Below are positions 1-9,343 of a DNA stretch of 64,000 nt, one piece after another. The position numbers and the translations under genes were made by a program. Position 1 is the first letter of the stretch, and each line of letters opens with the position of its first letter. The stretch lies in NCBI GenBank assembly GCA_036936605.1, contig JAUPFV010000003.1, positions 74,508,273-74,572,272 of the forward strand, written 5' to 3'. Below the pieces are notes generated by a model, which had not been told where the DNA came from, did no database searches, and saw only the letters and a list, made by a program, of their open reading frames with translations. This DNA comes from Limnanthes douglasii subsp. nivea (lineage: Eukaryota; Streptophyta; Magnoliopsida; Brassicales; Limnanthaceae).

Positions 1-122
1 CATCTTCAACCTGCTCATCTTCAACCTGTTCATCTTCTCTTGTCTATCTTCAACCTGTTCATCTTCAACCTGTTCATTTTTTCTTATCTACCCTAGCTAT
101 CTCTCATACCAAAACCCATTGT
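1..122 (+). promoter_or_regulatory. Leader of antisense ORF A with short CT-rich direct repeats
   Basis: The 122 bases before the aORF start contain several copies of a motif close to CATCTTCAACCTGTTC. The stretch is pyrimidine-rich, as plant 5' leaders often are. No TATA box is visible in these bases; if this element has the promoter seen in B and C it would lie left of the window. Confidence 0.35.
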
Positions 123-2933
123 ATGAGAAGATACCCTAGATACAATAGATTTAAACCCAGAAGACCAGTAAGATCAAAGAAAAATCTTTTTCCTGGTTCC
201 AGTAACCAAGTCTTCGGGGCCTACGATTATCTTTGTATTTCTCGAAGAGCCAAAGAATACAAAGCTGCTGGGTTGATCTATAACGGTCCTCACTCTTCCT
301 GCACCACTTTTAAATACGGCAACTTCAATCCAAACCTTGCCACTTCGTCTTCACCTCTAGCTTCTAACCCAGAAAATAGCTCAACAACCTCTTCTCTCCA
401 AAATCCAGCCAAATCTTCATTACTAAGACCTCATCGAAAATCTAAAGTAGTTACTTTAGACAAACCACCCACTTATAACAAACCACAACTCAAATCACCT
501 GTCCTTCAAGTCGAAGAAACAAAAAACCCTCAATCCAAACCTCAATCCAAAACACTTCCTCCTCAATTCGAGGCTATCAGAGCTAATCGTGCCAAAAAAT
601 CACCTTTCTTAGTAATGGGTGAAGAAGCAAAAACCTCTTCTACTCCTCAACACTCTCCTCCTCCCCCACAAGAAGTGGATGATACTACACCAGAGTGTAG
701 TCAGCCAATTCCTGTGACTCAACAAGAGACACAAATTCGAAGTCACTCCGAGGAAAGTCACAAAAAAGACGATTCAGAAGCTACTGAATCTGATGCCGAG
801 GAGGAATCCGAGGCTGATGGTGTAGCTCCTCCAAAGAAAACTCGAGGGAAAAAAGGTCTCATTACACTGCCTGAGAACGTTGCCTCCTTAGTTCAGGAAA
901 ATCTCAAGCCTCTTTCTGCTTGGTACATTCTTGCCTTGAAGAATGTTCCTTACAGCTACTACCTCGAATCAGAGAAAGAGCACCTCAGAAAGTTATGGGG
1001 GTTAACTGACAACATGACACTTCGACTACCAGTGGAAGGAGAGACACCCTTGAACTGCAAAAAAGATGAGCTGGTAGTGTACCCTGAGCTCTTTAACTGG
1101 GGACTTCGGTTTCCCCTGGATCCGATGATCGTAAAGTTCTTCGAAATCCACAGACTATGCCCAACACAGGTTACTCCCAACTTGCTCTTCACCCTGTTCT
1201 CAGCAATTATGGTATCAAGGCTTGGAGGTATTCCCCTCGAAATCGAGGACTTCATCTCAGTAACCAAAGTGTCAAATGGCCCTGTTCTGCCATTTTATTA
1301 TTTAACCCTTGAAGATGACTTGAAAATTATCGACGACCTCCTCGAAGCCGATAAATTCTGGAAACAAAGGTTTGTCTTTCTGTCAGGCGCCTGGGAAAAT
1401 GGCAAAGAAATTTCCGATGCCAATCCTTCCAGACTCACCCTTACTTGGAGAGACAGTAGTAAGTGATACCTTCCCTTGTTTATCTAGTTGTTTTTGAATC
1501 AATCTACTTAGCTAACTATTTTTCTCTCTTTAGAAATTCCGAGGCGGTTTAAGGGTCGTCGAAAAGAAGGCAAGCTTATCTTCCAAAAGATGGCTGAATG
1601 GGCTGAAAAATCTTGGGGCAATGGTTTTCATTCAGCATTCGAGCCCATTAACTTCGTTAATAGCCATCTCTGGCGCATATCTTTAGGGGCCGACTTCCCT
1701 CAAGATCCGATGACGCCACCAGATCCCCTTCTGGCAGTTGAGAGGATTCTTGCACCAGATGGGAAATGCTATCTTCCTCTTCGGAACCGAAGTGACAGCC
1801 ATCTACCTTTGAAAAAGAAAAGGAAAATGACCCAGAAAGCCAGCACAAGCAGAGCTAAGCCTTCCCTGACTTCGAAGAGTACAAGGAAAAGAAAAACGTC
1901 TGCACCTTCACTTCCCACCATAACCGAAGAAGACCAGCCTACCCTGAAGAAGAAAAAGAAAAAGGACACTTCTCCAAAAAAGAAAGAGAATAAGTCTAAA
2001 AAGCCCAATGAAAAGAATGAGGCTGATTTACTAGAGGCTGTGCTAGCTTCCGAAGCACAAGGTAAAACTTTTGTTGAGGAGAATCCTGAAGGAGGAATAA
2101 CCCTTGAAGATAAACAAGTAGATGATTATCTAAACTTTGATGACTTCAACTCAAGTGGAGATTTTGTACTTTCTGGCTCTCAACCTGCCAACGTTGTTCC
2201 ACCAATTTCTACCGAGGCTGCTACAGCTTCTACATCTAACCCTTTTGCTCCTGTTCATCATCCATTAGTCTTTCCTCACTCAGAGAAATCCGATGAGGTA
2301 ATTTCGATTCTTCAACCTTTCCCAAATTTAATTACTGCAGTCACAAAATTATACGAAGAGGTGAGCAAATCTCAAAGCCAATTGGAGCGTCTTGCCCAAG
2401 AGTTAGTTAGAAGCAGAAAAGAAACAGAGTCTGAAAAGACTTCGAAAAATGAAGCACTCCAAAAAATCGAAGCTGAGAAAGAACAGCTTCTTAAAAAACA
2501 CAAGGAGGAAGTCGAAACTCTTAAAACTACTCATCTGGAAGCTCTTGAAAGTCTGAAGGCTGAACATTCTACTGCCATCTCCGATGCTACTGCACTTATC
2601 AAGGAAACAAAAGATAAACTAGAAAAAAGCCAAAGTGAGATTACTACACTTCGAACAGGATTCGAAGAAGAAAAGAAAGCTGCAGTCAAAAAGGCTGAAA
2701 CTAAAGTTAGTTCTGTGATGCTCGAAGGCATGAAGAAAACTCAAATTGATACATCTATTCAGCTTCTTCGAGAAGTTCATGCTGCTTGTCCAAGGCTAGA
2801 CTTATCAGATCTTTGGAAACGAGTTCCAGAAGATCAGCGCCCCAAGGAAGCTTTCGAAGCGCCACCAAGCTCCTCCTCAGACGAAGGAAATAGTTCCGAA
2901 GAGGAATCATCAGAAGGAGAAGATGATGCCTAA
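123..2933 (+). CDS. Antisense ORF (aORF) protein of Tat element A, two exons
   Basis: This ORF runs opposite to gag-pol and codes for the extra protein of Tat elements, resembling the family annotated as putative gypsy-type transposon protein; its function is unknown. Exon 1 (123-1458) has a Ser/Pro-rich N-terminus, an acidic stretch near residues 215-235, then the conserved core around residues 275-445 with VEGETPLNCKKDELVVYPEL and NWGLRFPLDP. Exon 2 (1534-2933) has a globular start, then Lys-rich clusters (PLKKKRK and a run of six Lys) that look like nuclear localisation signals, and a long coiled coil rich in Glu/Lys before an acidic tail. Joining at GTAAGT/TTTAG keeps the frame and gives about 911 residues without a stop. 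B and C carry decayed homologues, so this copy serves as reference. Start chosen as the first ATG, which aligns with the start in B. Confidence 0.8.
1459..1533 (+). other. Intron in aORF A
   Basis: A 75-bp intron is inferred from a GTAAGT donor at 1459-1464 and a pyrimidine-rich TTTAG acceptor ending at 1533. Unspliced, the frame stops at 1464; spliced, a phase-1 codon (A + AA) restores a long open frame. Element B has donor and acceptor at the equivalent site in the same phase, which supports it. Confidence 0.75.
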
Positions 2934-3529
2934 TAGGCTAAGCAACTTGTTTTGTTTTTTTGTGTATGTGATTAAGTACTCCCTCCTTTTCTTTTTGTAA
3001 ACTTCGTATTTTATTCCATGAGGAAATCACTTATCTTTTTTTTTTTTTATCTTAAATTTGTGGTATACTTGTTTAAACTGGTTATTCTTAAACATAAATG
3101 CTTAAGTCACGACACCTCGAAAAATAGATGCACTCATAAGACGTGGCACCTCGAAAAATAGATGCACTCATAAGACGTGGCATCTCGAAAAATAGATGCA
3201 CTCATAAGACGTGGCACCTCGAAAAAATAGATGCACTCATAAGACGTGGCACCTCGAAAAATAGATGCACTCATAAGACGTGGCACCTCGAAAAATTTGG
3301 TTGTTTCTTCAAAGCTATTGCTTCGGAAAATTATTCTTGGTCAACTTTCAAAGATGATCAATCCTTGCCAAATTACCAAAATAATAAAACACACATCATA
3401 ACAAACAACCAATGGCCAAAAGAAATTTTATTAAAAAATTCAATATTAATCAGACACCTCGTTAAAACCTTTCTGGGCCAACAGATAAGGAAAGAGTATG
3501 TCTGTTTTACAAAAATTCAAAGTTCAGTT
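2934..3529. other. Convergent intergenic region of element A
   Basis: This lies between the ends of the aORF and the integrase. It is AT-rich with a long T run near 3035-3050 and holds the 34-bp tandem array; the rest shows no coding content. It would form the 3' UTR of both convergent transcripts. Confidence 0.6.
3113..3296. repeat. 34-bp tandem repeat, about 5.4 copies
   Basis: Units start at 3113, 3147, 3181, 3215, 3250 and 3284, each beginning CACCTCG or CATCTCG and including ATAGATGCACTCATAAGACG. Copies are nearly identical; one carries one extra A. It sits between the aORF end and the integrase end, the same place as different arrays in elements B and C. Confidence 0.95.
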
Positions 3530-4372
3530 CTACTCACAGTACAATTTCAAGTGCTCTATGTTCCAAGGGTGCTTGAGCATCCTTCCTTCTTGATCTGATA
3601 ACCTGTAAGAACCTGGTTTGACCCTCATTTTAACTTCGTAAGGACCTTCCCAATTCGGAGCCAATTTTCCGAGGTGTTTATCCTTAGTGTGAAGAAACAC
3701 TTTTCGCAACACTAGATCACCAATTTTGAATTCCCTTCTCTTAACTTTAGCATCGTACCTGCTTCTCATTAACGTTTGATAATGAATCACATTTAAATGT
3801 GCCTTGACCCTTTTTTCTTCCAACAAATCAAGTTCCACCCTTCTAGCCTCATCGTTATCTGCATCGGAATATTGTAGTAGTCTATAAGAGGGCAACGTAG
3901 ATTCAGCAGGGCACACAGCGTCCATCCCATATACTAAAGAAAAGGGGGTCTCTTTTGTAGCCTCTCTAGGAGTTGTTCTATATGCCCATAATACTTCTTG
4001 AAGAAAATTTGGCCATTTCCCTGCTGCTCCTGCCAAATTTTTCTTCAAGCCATCCAAAATAGATCTATTTGTAACCTCTACCTGTCCATTTGCCTGGGGA
4101 TGAAAAGGAGTGGAAAAACATTGATGTATCCCTTTCGAAAAGCAAAAAGAGTCCATTTCCTTGTTATTAAATTGAGGACCATTATCAGTTGTTATTTTCC
4201 GAGGTATTCCAAAACGGTAGCAAATGTTACTTTGAATAAATTTGATTACGTCCTTAGCTTTTGTCCCAGCTAAGGGTTCTGCTTCTGCCCACTTCGAAAA
4301 ATAATCAACCGCAACAATAATCATTTGTCTTCCACCAGAAGCCATAGGTAATGGTCCCACTAAATCAATTCC
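3530..4372 (-). CDS. Integrase of Tat element A
   Basis: This part of pol inserts the cDNA into the genome. The DDE core is visible: first Asp in AVDYFSKWAEAEP, second Asp in TTDNGPQFNN, and Glu in NGQVEVTNRS. A C-terminal GPY/F-like module (LAPNWEGPYEV) follows before the stop at 3530. The reading frame is the same as the upstream second RNase H, but a Trp in the conserved PFDRWGID has become an amber stop (TGG to TAG) near 4374, separating the two. Otherwise the domain is open and well conserved. It is a retrotransposon domain, not a host gene. Confidence 0.9.
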   Translation of the reverse strand, partial: GIDLVGPLPMASGGRQMIIVAVDYFSKWAEAEPLAGTKAKDVIKFIQSNICYRFGIPRKITTDNGPQFNNKEMDSFCFSKGIHQCFSTPFHPQANGQVEVTNRSILDGLKKNLAGAAGKWPNFLQEVLWAYRTTPREATKETPFSLVYGMDAVCPAESTLPSYRLLQYSDADNDEARRVELDLLEEKRVKAHLNVIHYQTLMRSRYDAKVKRREFKIGDLVLRKVFLHTKDKHLGKLAPNWEGPYEVKMRVKPGSYRLSDQEGRMLKHPWNIEHLKLYCE

Positions 4373-5272
4373 CTACCTATCGAAAGGAACCGCCTCTGAA
4401 ATTGTCATTAGGGGTACCGCTGGTTTGTGTATTAAATTTGCATACCTTTGGCAAGTGTCACAACTTCGAACTAATGACTTGGCATCTTGCAAAATGGTAG
4501 GCCAATAATATCCTGCCAACAATACCCTACGCGTTAAAGCTCTAAACCCACAATGAGCTGACCCATCTCCATCATGCAGTTCAGACAGAACATTCTGAGA
4601 CTCATCCTTACTTAAACAACGTAGTAAAGGTTTCGAAGCAGACCTTTTGTACAGTACTCCATCCAGTACCACATAGCCAAGGGATTTGTACTTTATTTTC
4701 TTGAGCAAGTGTTTATCCATAGGTAATATTCCATTTGAAATAAAGTTTAACAAGTCAAACCTCCAATCTCCTCGAGCGCACGTCGGATTATTTACCACCT
4801 CATCAACTACTTCACATTGCTCAGAATTTAATATGATCGAAGGCGATGGTTGTGTTACAATCCATGGGTATTCTTCTGAGTAAGCCATCGTTGCCAAAGA
4901 ATCAGCCATAGTGTTGTTTCCTCTTCGAATATGCTCCACTTCGACGTTTTCAAACTGCGCCATCATCCCCCGAAGCTCTTGTAGGTACAAAACCAAACGC
5001 TCCTTTTTAGCTTCTGACACCCCTTTAACGTGCTTAACTACCAACTGTGAATCTGTTTCCAAGTGCACAAACATTGCTCCACAAATCTTCGCCAACCTTA
5101 ACCCTGCTAGCACAGCCTCATATTCAGCTTCGTTATTTGAAGCATGAAAGCCAAATTTTATAGCTTGAAACATAAATTCCCCCGTTGGTGCCACCAATTC
5201 AACTCCTGCACTTGACCCTTTACTACTGGATCCCCCATCAGTTCGAATTGTCCACGTCGGATTCTCATTCAC
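4373..5272 (-). CDS. Archaeal-type RNase H and zinc-binding part of integrase, Tat element A
   Basis: The first ~130 residues form a second RNase H domain: RTDGGSSSKGSSAG, NNEAEYEAVLAGL, LETDSQLVV and ADSLATMA hold the acidic catalytic positions. Tat elements are known to carry such an extra RNase H behind the original one. The C-terminal half holds the integrase H2C2 zinc motif (LHDGDGSAHCGFRAL with CDTCQ). The upstream RT frame ends at 5265 in a different frame, so about one base has been lost or gained near 5270. The frame ends at an amber codon replacing a conserved Trp. Confidence 0.85.
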   Translation of the reverse strand: MNENPTWTIRTDGGSSSKGSSAGVELVAPTGEFMFQAIKFGFHASNNEAEYEAVLAGLRLAKICGAMFVHLETDSQLVVKHVKGVSEAKKERLVLYLQELRGMMAQFENVEVEHIRRGNNTMADSLATMAYSEEYPWIVTQPSPSIILNSEQCEVVDEVVNNPTCARGDWRFDLLNFISNGILPMDKHLLKKIKYKSLGYVVLDGVLYKRSASKPLLRCLSKDESQNVLSELHDGDGSAHCGFRALTRRVLLAGYYWPTILQDAKSLVRSCDTCQRYANLIHKPAVPLMTISEAVPFDR

Positions 5273-6833
5273 CTTTTCTGCATCTTTCTCCTCGGATCTG
5301 TGAGTGAAACTCCACCAAAAAATCTGCTAAATCTTGAGCTTTGATAGCTGTTCGAGGAGAAAATAGCACATCGAAATCTCCCAATTCCACAGACCACTTG
5401 GTCATTCTTCCTGAAATGTCTGGCTTTTGTAAAACATTCTTTAATGGATATGAAGTTCGAACTACAATCGTATGTGCCTGGAAGTAAGGGCGCATTTTTC
5501 TTGCTGCAACTACTATACACAGTGCCAATTTTTCGAGCTTCAAATAACGTTTCTCAGCATCAACCAAACTTTTGCTGACATAGTAAACAGGCTTCGAAAT
5601 TTTTGTGTCTTCACTGATCAAAACTGCGCTCACTGCATAATCTGACACTGCTATATACAAAAATAACTGCTCTCCTTTCCGAGGCTTTGATAATATTTCA
5701 GGAGAGGACAAAAGATTTTTTATCTTCAAAAAGGCTTCTTCACAATCCGAAGTCCACTCGAAATTATTAGGTTTGCGCAGCACCTGGAAAAAAGGCGAGC
5801 ACTTATCTGAAAAACGAGAAATGAATCTGTTCAGAGCTGCTAACCTGCCTGTTAACATTTGCACCTCTTTGATATTCCGAGGTGAAGACATCGATATCAG
5901 GGCCTTCAACTGTTCTGGATCCACCTCGATTCCTCTTTCACTAATCATATACCCCAAAAATTTGCCAGATCGGACTCCAAATGTGCATTTTTCTGGATTC
6001 AACTTCAATTGAATGGCTCTAAGATTCAAAAACGTTTCTTCTAAATCATCAATATGTTCATCATCACCTTTGCTTTTAACAAGCATGTCATCGATGTACA
6101 CTTCAATATTTATCCCAATCTGTGAAGCAAACGCCTTATTCATCAGCCTCTGATATGTTGATCCAGCATTTTTCAATCCAAATGGCATTACTTTATAGCA
6201 ATGCAAACCTCTATCAGTAATAAAAGTCGTGCTCTCTTCATCATCTGGATTCATTCGAATTTGATTATACCCCGAAAATGCATCCATGAAAGTCAGAATT
6301 TTATTTCCCGAAGTGGAATCCACTAACTGATCTATTCGAGGCACCGGAAAAGGATCTTTTGGACAGGCTCTATTCAAATCTGTGAAGTCCACACACATTC
6401 GCCATTTTCCATTCTTCTTTTTTACTACCACCGGATTAGCCGTCCACCTCGGATAATTGGCCTCCCTAATGTGCCCCATCTTGTATAACCGATCCACTTC
6501 GGCAACTATGGCCTCAGATTTTTCCAATGAAAAAGCCCTTCTTTTTTGGATAATTGGTTTGACCTTCGGATCAACCGCTAGGCTATGACATATGATGTTG
6601 CTTGGGACCCCTACTACATCTTCGGATCTCCAGGCAAACACATCCAAGTTTTCAGACAAAAAATTCAACAACTTTTCTCGCATCGACAGAGATAACAGAG
6701 TGCCAATTCGAAGTACTCTGCCATTATTAAAAATATATTCCTCTATTTCTTCATTGACCACTACAGAACTCGGGGTTGACCTCGGATCATCAATTCCCTC
6801 GTCTGTTTCACCACAAGACAACCCCCCAAACTG
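5265..6833 (-). CDS. Reverse transcriptase and RNase H of Tat element A
   Basis: The RT copies element RNA into DNA. The landmarks are CVDFTDLNRACPKDPFP, FMDAFSGYNQI, VMPFGLKNAGSTYQRLMNKA and the catalytic box VYIDDMLVKSK. The connection and first RNase H follow (SKPVYYVSKSLVDAEKRYLK, SGRMTKWSVELGDF). The frame is the direct continuation of gag-protease: only the UAG at 6836-6834 interrupts about 3.4 kb of otherwise open frame (8690 to 5265). The N-terminal ~30 residues after the UAG are poorly conserved, as expected for a linker. Confidence 0.9.
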   Translation of the reverse strand, partial: QFGGLSCGETDEGIDDPRSTPSSVVVNEEIEEYIFNNGRVLRIGTLLSLSMREKLLNFLSENLDVFAWRSEDVVGVPSNIICHSLAVDPKVKPIIQKRRAFSLEKSEAIVAEVDRLYKMGHIREANYPRWTANPVVVKKKNGKWRMCVDFTDLNRACPKDPFPVPRIDQLVDSTSGNKILTFMDAFSGYNQIRMNPDDEESTTFITDRGLHCYKVMPFGLKNAGSTYQRLMNKAFASQIGINIEVYIDDMLVKSKGDDEHIDDLEETFLNLRAIQLKLNPEKCTFGVRSGKFLGYMISERGIEVDPEQLKALISMSSPRNIKEVQMLTGRLAALNRFISRFSDKCSPFFQVLRKPNNFEWTSDCEEAFLKIKNLLSSPEILSKPRKGEQLFLYIAVSDYAVSAVLISEDTKISKPVYYVSKSLVDAEKRYLKLEKLALCIVVAARKMRPYFQAHTIVVRTSYPLKNVLQKPDISGRMTKWSVELGDFDVLFSPRTAIKAQDLADFLVEFHSQIRGERCRKGE

Positions 6834-6836
6834 CTA
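6834..6836 (-). promoter_or_regulatory. In-frame UAG between protease and RT, candidate readthrough codon
   Basis: The stop is followed by CAGTTT on the coding strand. It lies 17 codons after the conserved ECY tripeptide, exactly as in element B (UAG CAA UUA) and as the Tyr codon in element C (UAC CAG UUA). CAR-YYA after UAG is the tobacco-mosaic-virus type leaky context; this copy differs at the sixth base only. Readthrough would lower the ratio of RT to Gag. Confidence 0.55.
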
Positions 6837-9292
6837 ACTCTCCATGAGATCATCAGAACTTTTACCACGTAACCTAAATGCAGCAGCATAACATTCTCTT
6901 GCCACCTTTTGGTCACTTCGGACTACGCCAACTCTGTCCTCGACCACATACTTCAGACACTGATGAACTGTAGAAACTACAGCGTACATTTTGGCCAACC
7001 ATGACCTCCCAAGAATAGCGTTGTAACTCGATGGACAATCCACCACCACAAAAAGTACCTGTACTTTCTTCTTGAAAGGCCCTTTCCCCAAGGAAATTTC
7101 ACCTTCGAATTCACCTATCACAATTGCTGATGCGCCGGTAAACCCAATGATAGTCCTCTCTGATTTTTCTATTCGAGGTGGTGCAGTCAGCCTATCATAC
7201 GTTGACTTAAAAAGCACATTAGCAGAGCTCCCTGTGTCGATCAGCACTCGTCGAATCTCCACCCCGCATACTTCTGCTCCAATGACCACCGCATCCTCAT
7301 GTGGCCCCGTGATGCCCCTCAAATCATCTCCGTCGAATATTATAAAGGGCACATCCTTTCTGCTGCTTAGATGTGCCGATGCACCTCCCTCAATTTGTCG
7401 CGTTAAGTTTACTATATGCCTCTTCCTCGAATTATTGGTGTTGTTGGTCATCGAATCCCCTCCAAATATGGTTAATGATTCAAAAAAGGCACATAGATCT
7501 CGAACACGCCCCTGACGCATCGGTTCATCTATCGACATTAACAAAAGTCGACTGGGGTCTGGTTCGACATATTCCGAGGCTACATCGAAACCATCTGCCT
7601 CACCTGCAACATCTAAAATCATTAACGCAGTTTCCTGCTTAGAATTGGGATTACCTCCTTTAGGAGCCGTTGCCTTGGCATTCTTTCTGACATACTCTAA
7701 CAACTTTCCATTTTCGATCAAAATTTGCATCTCCTTCTTTAGAGCAATGCAATCATTTGTATCATGGCCGATGTCCTCATGATACCTACAAAATTTATTA
7801 TTACGCTCCTCTCTTGGCCTGTTGATAGCTGGTGGCTTTCTGAAATTGATTGTTCCTCTTGTTTTTTCATATATTGAAGCCACGCTCTCAGTTAAATCTG
7901 CATAGTAATCCGGCCTTACCCACACATTCGACCTGGACCTAAACTGCTGTTGATTGTTGGAATTATGCTGATTATATCCCCCTTGATACGAGTTCGAAGC
8001 TCCTCGGTTCGAAACATTTTGATTGTTCTTCGGACGCGAGGGATTGTTATTTGAGACGTTAGATTGTCCACTCCCCTTCTGAACAGTACTAGCACCTCCT
8101 CGAACCCTCGTCGATTCTTCGACCTTAATCTGGTCCTCAACCTGGGCCATAAGAGCTCCAAACGTTAACGCCCTGCGCCTCGTAGTCTCATCGGCTAAAT
8201 CCCCAGGCAACAGCCCTTGCCTGAACGCTGCCATAGCCACACTTTCTTCACAGTCATCCAACTCAGCCTTTGTTGACACAAACCTCTTAGTATAATCTTT
8301 CAACTTCTCTCCCACAGCCTGCTTGCACTGTATTATCGTGTCTCCATTGGCTCTCATTTCCTTGCTTCCCACAAACTGTCTCCGAAAAGCAGTATAAAAA
8401 CTTCTAAAATTTGCAATCGATTCCTTGGGAATCTTATTGAACCATTTTAGCGCAGTTCCCTTAAACGTTTGAGAAAAAGCTCTACACACCAATCTATCAT
8501 CATCTTCGAAATTAGTCATGTAGTTTTTAAATTGTTCTATATGGTCATCGGGATCTTGAGTCCCATCAAACTTATCAACTTTGGAAATATCAAACCACCT
8601 CGGTAGCGGCACAGATCTGATCTCCCTGACCAGTGGTGAATCCCTCCAGTCAACCCCCTGGACATACTGGTCCTCATTTTTCATTCCCACAGTTGCATAT
8701 AAGCTGGACTCACCTTCATATTTCCGAGGTGAACACCTCCGAGGCGAGTATTTCCGAGGTGAGTATACTCGCCTCTTTTTTTTTTCCTTCCCTCCTTATA
8801 CGCCTTAGCTGGCCGGAACTCACGCTCTGTTCCTCTTGAACAGCCTCGAGAGTGTTCGTACCTCGGTGTTTCATCAGATTCAGAATCTTCAAAATTCTCC
8901 TCATCACTAGAGTTTTCATACAATCGCCTTTGTAACTTTTCTTTCCTCTTTACCCCACTGTATCCTTTTTTCTGCTCGGAACGTGCTTTGCGCTGCTCAT
9001 AATGATCATCGCCATCGTCCATCGACTGATCCGACTGATCATTCCGATCACCCCCAGCAATCTTAGACCTAAGCCTAGCACCATCATTATTTCTCTTCTT
9101 TTTTACGAATTCATCAAGTTCAGCCACCTTCCTAATCATCTCATTCATTTTTCCTTCAAAGTCAAATTGGACTGATTGAATTGGAACAGATTTACCTGCC
9201 TCTTGCAGATCGGATTTTAGCGTCTCCATTGCCTTGCGAACGGATGGATTGTCACCTTCCTCTGGATTCATCTTCAAACAACGAGAAATCAA
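6834..9292 (-). CDS. Gag and protease of Tat element A
   Basis: Gag forms the particle and the protease cleaves the polyprotein. The open frame from 8690 (GTG; first ATG 8684) contains the gag fold (FDGTQDPDDHIEQFKNYM and KWFNKIPKESIANFRSFY), a zinc-knuckle-like CRYHEDIGHDTNDC, and the aspartic protease (RVLIDTGSSANVLF, flap region AILGRSWLAKMY). An upstream frame, 9292-8681, supplies a charged N-terminus rich in Glu/Lys/Arg/Asp but is shifted by one base against the main frame. The break is next to a triplicated TTTCCGAGGTGA-like motif (8720-8775) that may have caused it. The likely natural start is the ATG at 9292 or 9271. Confidence 0.85.
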
Positions 9293-9343
9293 ATGAAAAA
9301 TGAAAATTCGATTGAAAAACTTTAAAAAACGAGAACTCGAACA

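Larger units (their letters stand above)
1..9343 (-). mobile_element. Tat-lineage Ty3/gypsy LTR retrotransposon A (incomplete at both ends)
   Basis: A gypsy element lies on the minus strand: gag and protease (9292-6834), RT and RNase H (6833-5265), second RNase H (5272-4373) and integrase (4360-3530). It is followed by a tandem-repeat array and a convergent antisense ORF on the plus strand (123-2933). The Tat assignment rests on the dual RNase H and the antisense ORF, both known in Ogre/Retand/Grande-type elements. The 3' LTR would lie left of base 1 and is not seen. The right end breaks off in the gag leader at about 9340, where copia element E begins, so 5' LTR and primer-binding site are missing. 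It is the best preserved of the three Tat elements here. Confidence 0.9.

Noticed and set aside
3143..3598. Plus-strand 151-codon open frame
   Set aside because: It is produced by reading through the 34-bp tandem array and the end of the integrase; the repeated peptide mirrors the DNA repeat.
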